The notes under the pieces were generated by a model. It was not told the DNA's origin and made no database searches. It saw nothing but the letters and a program-made list of their open reading frames with translations. Made by a program: the position numbers and the translations under genes. Below, in pieces: positions 23,658 to 35,113 of a stretch of 64,000 nucleotides of DNA; position 1 is the first letter of the stretch; each line of letters opens with the position of its first letter. This stretch comes from Papaver somniferum (Eukaryota; Streptophyta; Magnoliopsida; Ranunculales; Papaveraceae), in assembly GCF_003573695.1 (NCBI RefSeq), contig NC_039363.1, positions 160,606,406-160,670,405 of the forward strand, written 5' to 3'.

Positions 23658-24951
23658 TGATAGACACATTTTTGTGTCTACGTTGTCCTTAATTTCATGT
23701 ATTGTTGGTACTCTATCTTTTGTACTTATTATGGCATTTTATGTGTTTTTAGGTATTTTTGGAAATAAACATTCTTGGAAAAATCGGCTCGAAAAGTTGT
23801 CTAAAGCACCAGAAGGAGCTAATTATTCAGACTCTCACTTGTGGATAAGGGGGGACCAAATGATAAGGGGTACCCAAAGGATATTTGCACCCAAGCAGCT
23901 GATCAGAGATACCCCTCATGGCATCTGCTATTCGCACCCCAGGACCGGATAGGAGGCACCCATCTTCTTCTTCACGGGAAAGATATTTGGCGGGAAAAGA
24001 AATCTCAACTGTGTGAGATTCTGGTCATGATATTATGGGGATATTTGTGTCTTTAAGACATGATTATCTTCTTACCATGATAGTAAGATTTTGTACGTGT
24101 CTTGAATGGAAGAAATCGTATACTTTTGGATATTTTCGAAAACAGGGAAAAAATTATTCACGGAATTAATTGAAGATATTCTCTTCATTATTTGGATCAA
24201 TTAAGTGAGAAGATTTGGATATACCATACAACTCAGAAGTCGTGTGAAAATGGAGAGGAAATATTCCCGTGAAATACTTTCATTAACTGCAAAGATCTTT
24301 TGGAGTAATTGAGATGATTGTCGACCTAATATTGGCTTCACAATATAAATAAGAGTGTCTTGGGTATCAGTGAGAGGATGGGGAGTTTGGGGATCGTTTA
24401 GAGCAAACCCGGTTTAATCATTATTTTCTCCCATTTCATCACTTGTAAACACTTTTGAGCAATGAAAAATTATTCTGAGTGTGTTTCCAATATGCGGAGC
24501 TAAACCCAATCCTTGGGGATATGGAGGAAGCCGTTGTTTCGGTAAAAGTGATATATTTTTATTAACTAATTACAACAACTCTATTATGATTTTTGCATTG
24601 AACTAAAAATTGTTTATATGATTTTGATTAGTTAGGTGTATTTTCTCTTGATAGAATATGCTTGCTTTAGGGTTTTGATATTCTATGCTTGGATTAACAT
24701 CTATTCTTTTGGAATTCTACATGTCTAGGCAATACTATCAGAATCAATTTGAATGTTGAGTTGCATAATTATTGTTTTATTAAATCACTAATATCAACCA
24801 ATAGTGGAATCCTATCCCCATTCTCTCCATAATTTTCACAACATATTTTTAATTTAGTTCGCTATTTTTATTTATTAAAAAAAATCTAAAAATCCGCTTT
24901 CACAAGTCTTGAACGAATCATATTACTACAACAACTTTGAAAAATACATCA
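23658..24951 (+). repeat. E2 3' LTR (1.29 kb, complete)
   Basis: It starts TGATAGACACATTTTTGTGTC and ends ...AATACATCA. From 23835 on it matches the 5' LTR closely. TATA box TATAAATA at 24344-24351. E3 LTR sequence resumes at 24952. Confidence 0.9.
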
Positions 24952-25560
24952 TAAGCAAACTTCGGTCAAGGAATAAGACTTATACATAAATGTGTTTCCA
25001 CAACAGTGCTTATGTCCACCATTGGTTATGTAATCTAAACTCTCATTTAAATCATTGAAACATTCTTAGAGGACGTTATATAGTTGTTACACCATTTCTC
25101 GTCAAAGCAATTTTCAAGATGATTGAAACACATCATGACTTTCGTCACATGGTAAAGATAAACTTGATCGAAGAGAAAAGCTTACCAACACATATTTCGA
25201 GATATAGATAGGCGAGGTATACTCGGCTCGAAATACCAAATGTGTATAATCCAAGTCTATATATAGCATACGACTTCTTGTCTCAAAGAGTAGAAGATAG
25301 AGTAGATAGACTTTTGAGTGACAGATAAGTTCAAATCTTCACATACCTTTTTGTCGAGAAGTTCCACCGGTTCCTTGAGTAGTTATTCTACTTGTATGAT
25401 GAATCGCCATGAAGTCCTTGAGCTCAACTACACTTTTTATCCTAGTCCGAGACTTATCTATAATAGACTAGAAATCAAGACTTATAGTTTTGATCACTAA
25501 CATTGACAAACATGCTTTAGATAGTAACGCATGCGAGTTCGATCGAGCAATGCTCTAACA
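24952..25560 (-). repeat. E3 LTR-2, right fragment
   Basis: It resumes at the equivalent of LTR-1 position ~12501 and ends GAGCAATGCTCTAACA, directly followed by the purine tract of body B. Confidence 0.85.
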
Positions 25561-25571
25561 ATCTCCCCCTT
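25561..25571 (-). other. Polypurine tract of E3 body B
   Basis: ATCTCCCCCTT on the plus strand adjoining LTR-2, the same as for body A. Confidence 0.8.
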
Positions 25572-27155
25572 TATCAACTTTAGTGACAAAACTATCAATA
25601 TATATGTAATACAAAAAAGATAAAGAAACTTTAGTAGCTCCTATTCCACATGTCTAATCTTCAACATTCCTCTAAATCTTCGACACTTCCAAGTACTCCA
25701 ATGATCCCAAAGGTTGTATGTTTAGCATCACCGCTGATGAAGATCCGTAGCTATAACAATGAGAAAACATAGTTCTCGATCATTGTTATACAATGTCATA
25801 GTATTATTCATAGTGTCAAAGTCCAATTGTATCACAATTTCAACAATAATACTATGGTGATATGTATCACTCCCCCTTAGTCAATACTCCATCTCACATG
25901 GAAACCACTCCCCCTTACATAATGATCCGAAAACCATATGTATTTTTAGTGTGAACTACATATTAATTCTCCCCCTTTTTTGTCAATAAAATTGGCAAAG
26001 GTACAAGAACGAGATTTAAATGAAATTTCCGAAAGAGACATTTCATGACAAAAGGAAGAAAATACATACCAACTAATTTAGATGCAATCGTAAAGCCGAA
26101 GCTAAATGCATTCATCAAGGAGTTTAAAGATACAAGATAACCCCTCTAAAATTCCAGAGCCGCACACCCCTCAAGATATGACCATTAAACACAAGTTCAA
26201 AAGAACTCTCCCCCATTTGATGTCATTCCCGAAAAAACAACAAGAGCGACCTTAATTTCGAAAGAAAAGAAGGATTTTTATTGGACACCAAAAACCATAA
26301 GAATGATTTCTTATATCCAAAAACTCAATCAAATTAATCACAAGTAAACCCATGACTAATTTAATCGGAATATGCAATCAAATTAAATACAAAAAGTGAT
26401 CCATTCAATTGTTTGTGCTCAACACAAGAAAACTTATGGAGACACAAAAATACTCAACTATATTAATTACAAGAGAACCCATAATTAATCTAATTGGAAT
26501 ACACAACCAAACTAATTACAATAGTGATCAATTTAATTGTCTTTTATTTTGCTCGACCAAACAAGATGATTAATTTAGTTCAATATGCTCGACATAACAT
26601 ATCTCACGGAACACCAACTAAGCTAATAAATCAACTTGGTTGTATAGTGCTTAACATAAGATACATTACGAAGCCTCACAGTAATACATAAGAAAATGGA
26701 TCAGGGATGATCAATACTGCGAAATACACAAGGATTCATTCTATCTTAAATCACTATTTTCGTAACGACAATGAATAGACATAATCCTTATAAACAAAAG
26801 ATTTTAACCTATCTTCCATCAAAATATTTGACAATATAGGCTTAACTTTTGTATTTGTCAAAAGTCCATTCATTCTTTTACCAGTACATGAATACCGAAC
26901 ACGAACGACTTTACTTTTGACAAAGTATGGGACAAATATAGTTCACGGACGTAAACACCAATCCCGTAACAAATTGCAATATAACAAATCATAAAGATTA
27001 ATACTGCAAAAACATCATCCTCCAAAAGATTTTAGAATTTAAACCAATAAACCTAAAAAAGAACAAGAAGATGAAAAATAATAGCTATGTGTAGTCACAA
27101 TCATTACTATTCAAAGCACTAGTTATTCCTCCAACTAAACCAAAAAGAAGACATA
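25572..27155 (-). other. E3 body B 3' region, repeats, no gene seen
   Basis: It aligns with 13108-14682 of body A, including the diverged ~125 bp modules at about 26320-26690, of which one partial module is lost here compared with body A (near 26550). Confidence 0.6.
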
Positions 27156-27521
27156 CTAGGCAACAATATCTTTGAGAAATTCTTTATCATTCCCGAACTC
27201 CTTGTCGTCAACATCCATTGGAACATAAGGTTCATGGAGATAAGAGTTAATATCAACAAACCATCTTGGATGATGATGTCGAACCAGGGCTTTCTGAATT
27301 TCCAAATATCTTAAAATGCAAGCCTTTACTTCACTAATCTCCTTTCTTGCTTCCTTCAACTCATCAAGAACATCGGAAAACTTCTGAAAGTTAGAAGGGA
27401 CAACCCTTGGCTTTCTTGTATTCCTCCTCTTTCTTTTCAAGGAAGGAGTTACTGGAGATTTCTCTTTTTCCTTGATTGATGGCTTAACAATCATATTGAC
27501 ATCTTTTCCATCCAAAGACAT
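27156..27521 (-). CDS. E3 ORF2, copy B: 121-codon basic ORF of unknown function
   Basis: Same length and architecture as copy A: ATG at 27521, basic KRKRRNTRKPR, possible coiled coil, acidic DKEFGNDKEFLKDI tail. By my count 17 of 121 residues differ from copy A, with no stop or frameshift. Differences cluster in the middle; the basic stretch and the tail are almost unchanged. It lies about 350 bp after the end of the gag frame. No known family recognised; a nuclear or nucleic-acid-binding role is only a guess from composition. Confidence 0.5.
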   Translation of the reverse strand: MSLDGKDVNMIVKPSIKEKEKSPVTPSLKRKRRNTRKPRVVPSNFQKFSDVLDELKEARKEISEVKACILRYLEIQKALVRHHHPRWFVDINSYLHEPYVPMDVDDKEFGNDKEFLKDIVA

Positions 27522-27866
27522 AATGCTTAGAGAACATTTATAAACAACTGGTTTTTGTGAGTGGAATTCACAATCTCATCAAGCAGTCTTAAGATATAAA
27601 GGATTTCAGAGAGGAAAAAGGAATGTAGGGTTCGCAACCTTTAAACAGGTTCGTGGACGCCCAATTCTAAGCCCTATAAAGAGTAGAATTGTCGATAATA
27701 ACCCTTTAATTTATTTGATAGACAGGAAAAAACAAACCTAAAAGAAACTTTTCCTAAAGCCTGAGCGATACAAAATATTATCTCTTTTTGATCAGGCACA
27801 TGAGACAAGATTTACCAAACAACACAATTAATTTGTGCTGTGGTGAATAACAATTTTTCCACCATT

Positions 27867-29390
27867 TTACTCTTGAGAGAAATCCTCAGACTTCTGTCCA
27901 TCAAAGCGATTTGACCATACCTTCTTCTCTAATGGTCTTATTTTGTCTTTGGAAACCAACTTCTTAGACGAAGATAAAATCCTACATACCTCAGCAGTCT
28001 TCTGAGCAAGTTTAAGCTTCCTTGCCAATCGATTTGATCTTCGTTGAAGTTTGTTGGCGTGCCTCACTTGATGTTTGTACTTGTAACATCTTGATAGTTC
28101 ATGACCCTTCTAAGAACAAAACGAGCACGTCAAAATTGGATAGTATTCAGGCATTTGTGGTGTGAACGCAGCTAGACACATCGTAGATCCTGAAACATTA
28201 CAACCAGAGTTTCCAAAGGATGGTTCAATTGATTCTTCCATCTTGATTGGATTATCCTCTTCACCGAAACCATCAAGGTTGATATATGTATTTCTACAAT
28301 TATCAAAATCAATGTTTTCTCATAGAAGACCGACACTTGATTTCCTGTCTTCATCAGAATCATAGATCTCAGACATCTCATTAAGTGTTACAGCAAGACC
28401 TTTGTTCCCAGTGTATTTACTACGATTTGGGCACTCGTTTTCAAAATGACCAAAACCTTTACACTTAAAGCACTGTGGCATATCCTCGTCATTAGCCTCG
28501 CCAGCATCCCTGTTTTTAGGAGGAACACGATTGTGAGGTTTATCTGATGACCTAGGTTTGTCTCTTGAAAACCGTTTACTTCTCTTCAATAGAAGATCCC
28601 TAAACTTTATTGTGATCAAGGAGACTGATTTGTCAAGATCTTCATCCGAAAAATCATCCTCAGACCGATAATCCTCAGAGACATAAACACTTTTACCTTT
28701 GTCAAGTAATTTAGTGTTCTTTTGTGCTTTAAAGGCAACATCCTTTCCGACTTAGGATGTATGCTCATGATCAAATATCTTTAGCTTCCCAACCAAAGTA
28801 TTTCTGGAAAGATTATCAAGGTTATTTCCCTCAACGATGGCATGCTTCTTAGACTCGTATCTAGATGGCAGCGATCTGAGAATTTTCATCACAATGTCCT
28901 TTTCAGGAATAGTCTTACCCAACGAAAAAGATGCATTAACAATTTCAGACACTCTGAGATTAAACTCATCAAATGTATCTTCATCTGCCATACGAAGGTT
29001 CTCCCAATCGGAATTAAGGTTTTGAATCCTAGCTTCCTTTTTACTGGAGTTACCTTCAAATACGGTTTCTAAGATATCCTACGTATCATTAGACCTAGTG
29101 CAATTTGACACATGGTGTTGAAGACTTGGGGTAATGGCATGTATGATGGCATTCAAACTGTCGGAATTTTGCTTTGCAGCAAGTATATCGGCAGGATTAT
29201 ATTCACAAATATTCTTGGGAACGTTTACATCTCCAATTGCCACAACGGGAGCATCATAGCCATTAAAAACATATACCCATGATTGAAAATCACGTGCTTG
29301 AAGAAAAGCTCGCATAAAAATTTTCCACCATACGTAATTAGGGCCATCGAAGACTGGTGGTACGTTAATAGAGATATCACCTCTGTTCAT
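27867..29390 (-). pseudogene. gag: E3 copy B gag (Ty1/copia type), longer, broken
   Basis: A single frame runs 29390 to 27867 (about 508 codons) with stops at 29079-29081, 28752-28754, 28320-28322 and one near 28107. It has the N-terminal PPVFDGPNYVWWKIFM motif, the UBN2-type core with MKILRSLPSRYESKK, then a zinc knuckle CFKCKGFGHFENEC. Further down is a second knuckle-like motif, C-x2-C...GHELSRC, with one of the stops inside it, followed by a very basic segment (LQRRSNRLARKLKLAQK). Two knuckles and a basic tail suit RNA binding. Copy A lost the tail by a ~200 bp deletion. A primer site lies directly upstream. Confidence 0.85.
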
Positions 29391-29439
29391 AGAGTCAGAT
29401 CGCTACAAACACAGACTTGTAAGGTCTTGAACATGTTTG

Positions 29440-29454
29440 CCTGCTCTGATACCA
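29440..29454 (-). other. Primer-binding site of E3 body B
   Basis: The minus strand reads TGGTATCAGAGCAGG, as in body A, two bases before LTR-3. Confidence 0.85.
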
Positions 29455-29456
29455 AT

Positions 29457-31889
29457 TGAAAAAGTGGGGGTCTAAGAATACGACCCAATATTTCGCTTAG
29501 GAATCTGTATGGACAAACTCGAATATACTTTTAAGAGAATCAACAAGACTCAATCAATTAAAAGTATATTTACGAGCTTATATCTCTATTCTTGATTTGA
29601 TTTACTCAAGCAGGAACTGTGAGTTCTAATCCAATACAAGGAATAACTTGGATGGTACCAGAGACCAATATCCAAGGATCAATCAATGTCAATCAACAAA
29701 AAAAGGTTGGATTACTCTAATTGATGATCTAACGCACAACATGTATTATTTCAATTCTAAAGATAAAACAATATAACGTGAAATTGAAATAACACAGACA
29801 CCAGAAATTTTGTTAACGAGGAAAATGAAAATACAGAAAAACCCCGGGACCTAGTCCAGATTGAACACACACTGTATTAAGCAGCTACAGACATTAGCCT
29901 ACTCCAAGCTAACTTCAGACTGGAATGTTATTGAACCCCAATCAGTCTCCCACTGATCCAAGGTACAGTTGTACTTCCTACGCCTCTGATCCCGGCAGGA
30001 TACTGCGCACTTGATTCCCTTAGCTGATCTCACCCACAACTAAGAGTGACAATAAACAAATCTGTCTCCCACAGACAAGTCTATCAAAGGATCAAGTTGT
30101 ATCCCTCGGATAAACCCTAAAGATTTTGTTCCGTCTTTTGATAATAATCAAGGTGAACAGGAACCAATTGATAATCCAGTCTTATATTCCCGAAGAACAA
30201 CCTAGAGTTATCAATCACCTCACAACCATCTTAATCGTATGGTAGCGAAACAAGATGTTGCGGAATCACAAACAATGAGACGAAGATGTTTGTGATTACT
30301 TTTTATATCTTGCCTGTCGGAGATATCAACCTCAAGCCAATTAATCTGATTGTACTCGTACGATAGAAGATGCAAGATCATATCACGCAACTAAGATAAA
30401 AATAGTATCGGTCTAGCTTCACAATCTCAATGAAGTTTTTAAGTCGTTAACCTGGTTTTAGAAGAAGAAAACCAAAGGTTAAAGGATAAACAACTCTAGC
30501 ACGCAAAATAGTATCACACGTAAGGTGTGGGGACTAGTTTTGCAGAATACTAGATGTCTCCTTTATATAGTCTTTCAAATAAGGGTTTTCAATCAATGTT
30601 ATCTTAGTAACAAATCATTCAATATCCACCGTTAGATGAAAACCTGATTTAGATTCAAGCTAATATTTCTCAACCATTAGATCGTAAACTTAGCTTGTTA
30701 TACACACTTGAAAATGCACGTTTCTAGGTTTGTTAACCGTACACAAACGTATGCACTTGTTGGTTCAACAATATTTAACCAAAAGTTATCCATATGAGCA
30801 TTTCATATCAACCATGTTCTTCTTCACCATAACTAGTTCAACTGATTTCAAATGAACTAGTTAGAGAGTTGTTCAATTGCAACGAAATCTCATGTACTAC
30901 ACAAGACACAATTAAAGCAAAGATGATTTGATTCACTTGAATCGGTTCATGAACTTTTATAGCCACGGTTTGCAAAATGCATTCCTTAGTCATTTTAAGT
31001 TTGAGTTCAGAAATCATCTTCAGATATATAACCTTCTCAAGTTCGTATACTAGGTTCGCGGACTTAAGTTACCGGGCAGAGTTTACAAACTCCAGCAGAA
31101 ATTCTCGAGTTTGAGAACTTCGCCGGTTCACGGACTGGGTTTGCGGACTGAGTTCGAGGACTTAGCTTCACGCAAGTAGCTTGTCAACTCCAGCATAAAT
31201 TCTCGGGTTTGAGAACTTCGGCAGTTCGCGGACTTGGCTCACGCCATTCTTCCTGTTCTCTTTATCAACAAAGTTCGCAAACTTTGGTTCAAGGAATAGG
31301 ACTTATACATAAATGTGTTTCCACAACAATGCTTATGTCCACCATTGGTTATGTAATCTAAACTCTCATTTTAATCATTGAAACATTCTTATAGGACGTT
31401 ATACAGTTGTTGTACCATTTCTCGTCAAAGCGATTTTCAAGATGATTGAAACTTATCATGACTTTCGTCACATGGTAAAGATAAACTTGATCGAAGCAAA
31501 AAGCTTACCAACACATATTTCGAGATATAGATAGGCGAGGTATACTCGGTTCGGAATACCAAATGTGTATAATCCAAGTCTATATATATATATACCATAC
31601 GACTTCTTGTCTCAAAAAGTAGGAGATAGAGTAGATAGACTTTTGAGTGACAGATAAGTTCAAGTCTTCACATACCTTTTTGTCGAGAAGTTCCACCGGT
31701 TCCTTGAGTAGTTCTTCTACTTGTATGATGAATCGCCATGGAGTCCTTGAGCTCAACTACACTTTTTATCCTAGTTTGAGACTTAGATATAATAGACTAG
31801 AAATCAAGACTTATAGTTTTGATCACTAACATTGACAAACATGCTTGAGATAGCAACGCATGCGAGTTCGACCGAGCAATGCTCTAACA
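29457..31889 (-). repeat. E3 LTR-3 (2.43 kb, 5' LTR of body B)
   Basis: It starts TGAAAAAGTGGGGGTC and ends CGAGCAATGCTCTAACA on the plus strand. It is full length and aligns with LTR-1 throughout, including the GTTCGCGGAC repeats from about 31054 and a TA run near 31583-31594. Confidence 0.9.
30561..30570 (-). promoter_or_regulatory. TATA box in E3 LTR-3
   Basis: CTTTATATAG on the plus strand, CTATATAAAG on the minus strand, at the same place as in LTR-1. Confidence 0.55.
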
Positions 31890-31901
31890 AGAACAATATA
31901 T

Positions 31902-32467
31902 TTATAAAAAAATATGTTTAGAAGCACAAATCCAGTAATACTTTAAAAGATCATTTGTGTCATTAAAACAGTTGTGGGGTGTACGAAGTAATACATTGTT
32001 AATAGAATTATTAACTGAAAAATCATTCTTCGTATAGTCACAAAGATTCCAAAATCGCATCCTGATCAGCGATACATTGACAATCTTAGATCTGAAAATG
32101 TACATATATATATATTTGGGTAACAAATCCAACATATATTTAAGATCCTGGATTTTTCAAGAACAAAATAGTCATGGTTCATACTTAGAAAAATCTCATG
32201 TGGAATCTTATGCATTTTCAAGATAAAGCATGTCGCATAGAAAATTGTATCATTGTTACTAAACTTGTTAGTACTCAATACCATGAGATACAATTGAATG
32301 ATGTCCAAGGGATTATATAGCTCAACCGAGACATACAGAGACATAATCCCAATTCCTAACAAATTTAGGAATAAGAGTATTATATACTTCATCCGTGTCT
32401 TCCACCACGAGTCTTTGAAGTAGTCAAATCCTTCTACTACGTTAACTGAATCAAACATTAGATTCAA
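31902..32467 (-). pseudogene. C0 gag-like remnant
   Basis: A 133-codon frame at 32467-32066 and an overlapping frame at 32135-31902 carry a degraded copia-type gag start. FDYFKDSWWKTRMKYI resembles the FDG-x-NY-x-WWK-x-xM motif seen in the E3 gag copies. It lies just downstream of the primer site, as gag should. The tail near 31.9 kb meets the E3 insertion. The frame holds several changes and no zinc knuckle is left. Assignment rests on position and the WWK-x-xM motif. Confidence 0.45.
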
Positions 32468-32520
32468 TTCTTATAGGTTGGATCGCACCAAACGCAGAAT
32501 GTTAGATTTTTTCGTGTTTG

Positions 32521-32535
32521 CCTGCTATGATACCA
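32521..32535 (-). other. C0 primer-binding site, initiator tRNA-Met type
   Basis: The minus strand reads TGGTATCATAGCAGG, one base different from the TGGTATCAGAGCAGG found in E3. Plant Ty1/copia elements typically use initiator tRNA-Met with this sequence. The LTR starts three bases further on. Confidence 0.75.
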
Positions 32536-32537
32536 AT

Positions 32538-32750
32538 TGAAAAGATGAGGGTACCCAAATACACCCAATCTTTTTATTTCCACCTATAAGTCCTTTGCCG
32601 AATGTGATCATTTATGGACAGAGTCGAGACAATACGATAATTCGGTTCACACTTCGTGTGATTGTCTATGGATATGAGATCGAGACAATACGACAACAAG
32701 ATAACTTGTGTGATTGAATATGGATACAAGGAAATACAACAACAAAGTGT
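32538..32750 (-). repeat. C0 5' LTR, first fragment
   Basis: On the plus strand it begins TGAAAAGATGAGGGTACCC right after the primer site and aligns from about 32606 with 4388 onward of the 3' LTR. It is cut at 32750 by the solo LTR E5. Confidence 0.8.
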
Positions 32751-35113
32751 TTTTAGAGCATTGCTCTATCGAACTCGAAATCGTTACTATCTCAAGCTTG
32801 TTTGTCAAGTTTAGTTGCCAAGACTATAAGTCTTGATTTTTAGTCTACTTATAGCTAAGTATCGGATTAAGATAGTAAGTGTAGTTGAGATTTAGACTCC
32901 ACGTCATTCAAGGAATGAAGACGAAGAACTACTCAAGGGAACTTGTGGAACTTCATCAACAAAGAGTTATGTGGAGACTTGAACTTATCTATCACTCAAA
33001 AGTCTATCTATTTTATCTCTTATTTTGAGACAATAGTCGTATTGTTATATAGACTTTAATTATACACATTTGCTATTTTGAGCAGAGTTTATCTCTCTTA
33101 TCTATTTCTCAAAATATGTGTTGGTAAGCTTTCGATTTGGCCAAGTTCATCTTTACTCGTGACGAAAGTCATGTTGATTATTTCAATAACTTGAAAATCG
33201 ATTTGATGAAAATAGTTTGTGAACAACAACTATTTTAACATCCTCTAAGAAAGTTTTAATGATTGAAATGAGAGTTTAGAACAAGTAACCATGTTTAGAT
33301 ATAAACATAGTGTGTTCTCACATTTGTGTAAAAGTCCAAAACCGGGAACCTAAAGTATGCGTACCCGTACGCGTACCGGCGGTTATTGGAAATCTGGATG
33401 AGTATGCGTACGGGCGGAAATTTCACGTCCGTGAATTTCTGCTGGAGTTTGGAAGTGAAAAATAAACTCAATCAGTCACTTAATTATGCATAACCGTTTA
33501 CATACTTAAGAAGGTTACTTTCTAAAATCGGTTAGTTCATGAACTAAAACATTTATATAATAAGGAATGCAATTGCAAATCGTGGCTATAATGTTCATGA
33601 ATTAATTTGAGTGAATCAAAATTGATTTTGCTTCGATTGTGTATTATATAATTCTATGAGATCTAAGCAATTGAACAACTCTCTAACTAGTTCATTTGAG
33701 TCATTTGAACTAGTTATGGTGAAGATGAATAAGGTTGATATGAGAGTGCTCATATGGCTAACCATTGGTTAACTATTGTTGAACCAACTAGGTGTACACG
33801 TTTAGGTACAGTTACTCAAACCTAAATGAAGGTGAATTTCATTTGTGTATAACAATCTAAGTTCGATCTAACATTTGAAATATATTAGCTTGAATCTAAT
33901 CAGGTTTTCATCTAACAGTGAATATTGAATGATTTGTTACCAAGGTAACTTAGATTGCAAACCCTGATTTGAAATCTATATAAAGGGTAACTCTAGCAAC
34001 TTGGATACCTAATACCCACACCTCCTGTGTGATACTAGTTGCATAAGTTAGAGTCGATTCTCCTTTAACCTTAGGTTTTTCACGAAACCCTGTAGGTTAA
34101 CGACTTGAAGACTTCATTGGGATTGTTAAGCCATGCCCAACTATTTTCTATGTAGTTGCGTGATCGATCTTGGTGTTTTCTATCGTGTTTGAGTAAAATC
34201 GTAAGATTGACTTGAGATTTATATCTCCGATAGGCAAGATAGAAAAGTAGTCACAAACACCTTCGTCTCATCGTTTGTGATTCCACAATATCTTGTTTCG
34301 TCAATCGATTAAGATTGTTGTTAGGTGATTGATAATACTAGGTTGTTCTTCGGGAATATAAGTCCGGGTTATCAATTGGTTCCTGTTCACCTTGATTTAT
34401 CAAAAGACGGAACAAAAACTCGTAGGTATATCTGCGGGAGACAGATTTATCTATTGAATAAACTTTTCTGTGTGATACAAATTTGTTTATCAATTCTCCG
34501 ACTCTGGGTCGTAGCAACTCTTAGTTGTGGGTGAGATCATCTAAGGGAATCAAGTGCGTAGTATCCTGCTGATATCAGAGATGTAAGGAGCACGACTGTA
34601 CCTTGAATCAGTATGAGATTGGTTAGGGTTCAACTATATTCCTGTCCGAAGTTAACTTGTAGTAGGCTAGTGTCAGTAGCGGCTTAATACAGTGTGATAT
34701 TCAAATATGGACTAGGTCCCGAGGTTTTTCTGCATTTGCGGTTTTCCTCGTTAACAAAATCCTGGTGTCTGTGTTATTTCTTTTACGCATTATATTTTGT
34801 TAAATAATTGAAATATCACAGGTTGTGCGTTGAATCGATAAATTGGTAAATCCAACCTTTGGTTGTTGATTGATCGTTGAATATTGGTATTTGGTATCGT
34901 TCAATTTATTTCTCTTGTATTCAATCAGGCTCGCAAATTTCTATTTGTTTGATTGCGGATTGAATCGAGAAATTGAGATATAACTCTTTGATATACTTTT
35001 TATTAAGATTGAATCTGAGTGTCTAGTTGATTCTCTTGAAAGTATATTGGAGTTAGTCCATACAGATTGCTAAGTGAAATGTTGGGTGAGGTTGTTAGAC
35101 CCCCGCTTTTTCA
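32751..35113 (+). mobile_element. E5: solo copia LTR, E3 family, opposite orientation
   Basis: It runs from TTTTAGAGCATTGCTC (canonical TGTTAGAGCATTGCTC with the second base changed) to ...GACCCCCGCTTTTTCA, 2363 bp. It has no primer site, purine tract or internal sequence on either side. Flanks AGTGT (32746-32750) and AGTAT (35114-35118) match at 4 of 5 bases as a target duplication, and the uninterrupted C0 copy at ~4532 reads AGTGTGTTAC. Solo LTRs arise by recombination between the two LTRs of one element. A 69-codon frame within it is LTR sequence, not a gene. Confidence 0.85.
33977..33985 (+). promoter_or_regulatory. TATA box in solo LTR E5
   Basis: TATATAAAG about 1.14 kb before the LTR end, equivalent to the boxes in E3. 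Confidence 0.5.

Larger units (their letters stand above)
17217..24951 (+). mobile_element. E2: Athila-like (Ty3) non-autonomous element inside E3 LTR-2
   Basis: The order is truncated 5' LTR, tRNA-Asp-type primer site, leader, gag, protease, C-terminal module, 3' UTR, purine tract and full 3' LTR. RT, RNase H and integrase are absent, with the protease frame passing straight into the module shared with E1. The 5' LTR lacks 177 bp at its start and adjoins E3 sequence. The two LTRs differ by roughly 20 substitutions plus a few small indels over 1.1 kb (my count by eye), about 2 percent, so this is one of the younger insertions. All coding parts share one frame from about 19917 to 22495. Confidence 0.9.
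10696..31889 (-). mobile_element. E3: tandem Ty1/copia non-autonomous array, three LTRs and two bodies
   Basis: In plus-strand order: LTR-1 10696-13096, body A 13097-16771, LTR-2 16772-17216 plus 24952-25560 (split by E2), body B 25561-29456, LTR-3 29457-31889. Each body has an initiator-Met primer site touching the LTR on its right and a purine tract touching the LTR on its left, so LTR-2 serves both bodies. Each body has a broken gag and an open 121-codon ORF, and no RT or integrase. Such shared-LTR arrays are usually explained by unequal recombination between LTRs. The array is flanked by ATAAC and AGAAC. Confidence 0.9.
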
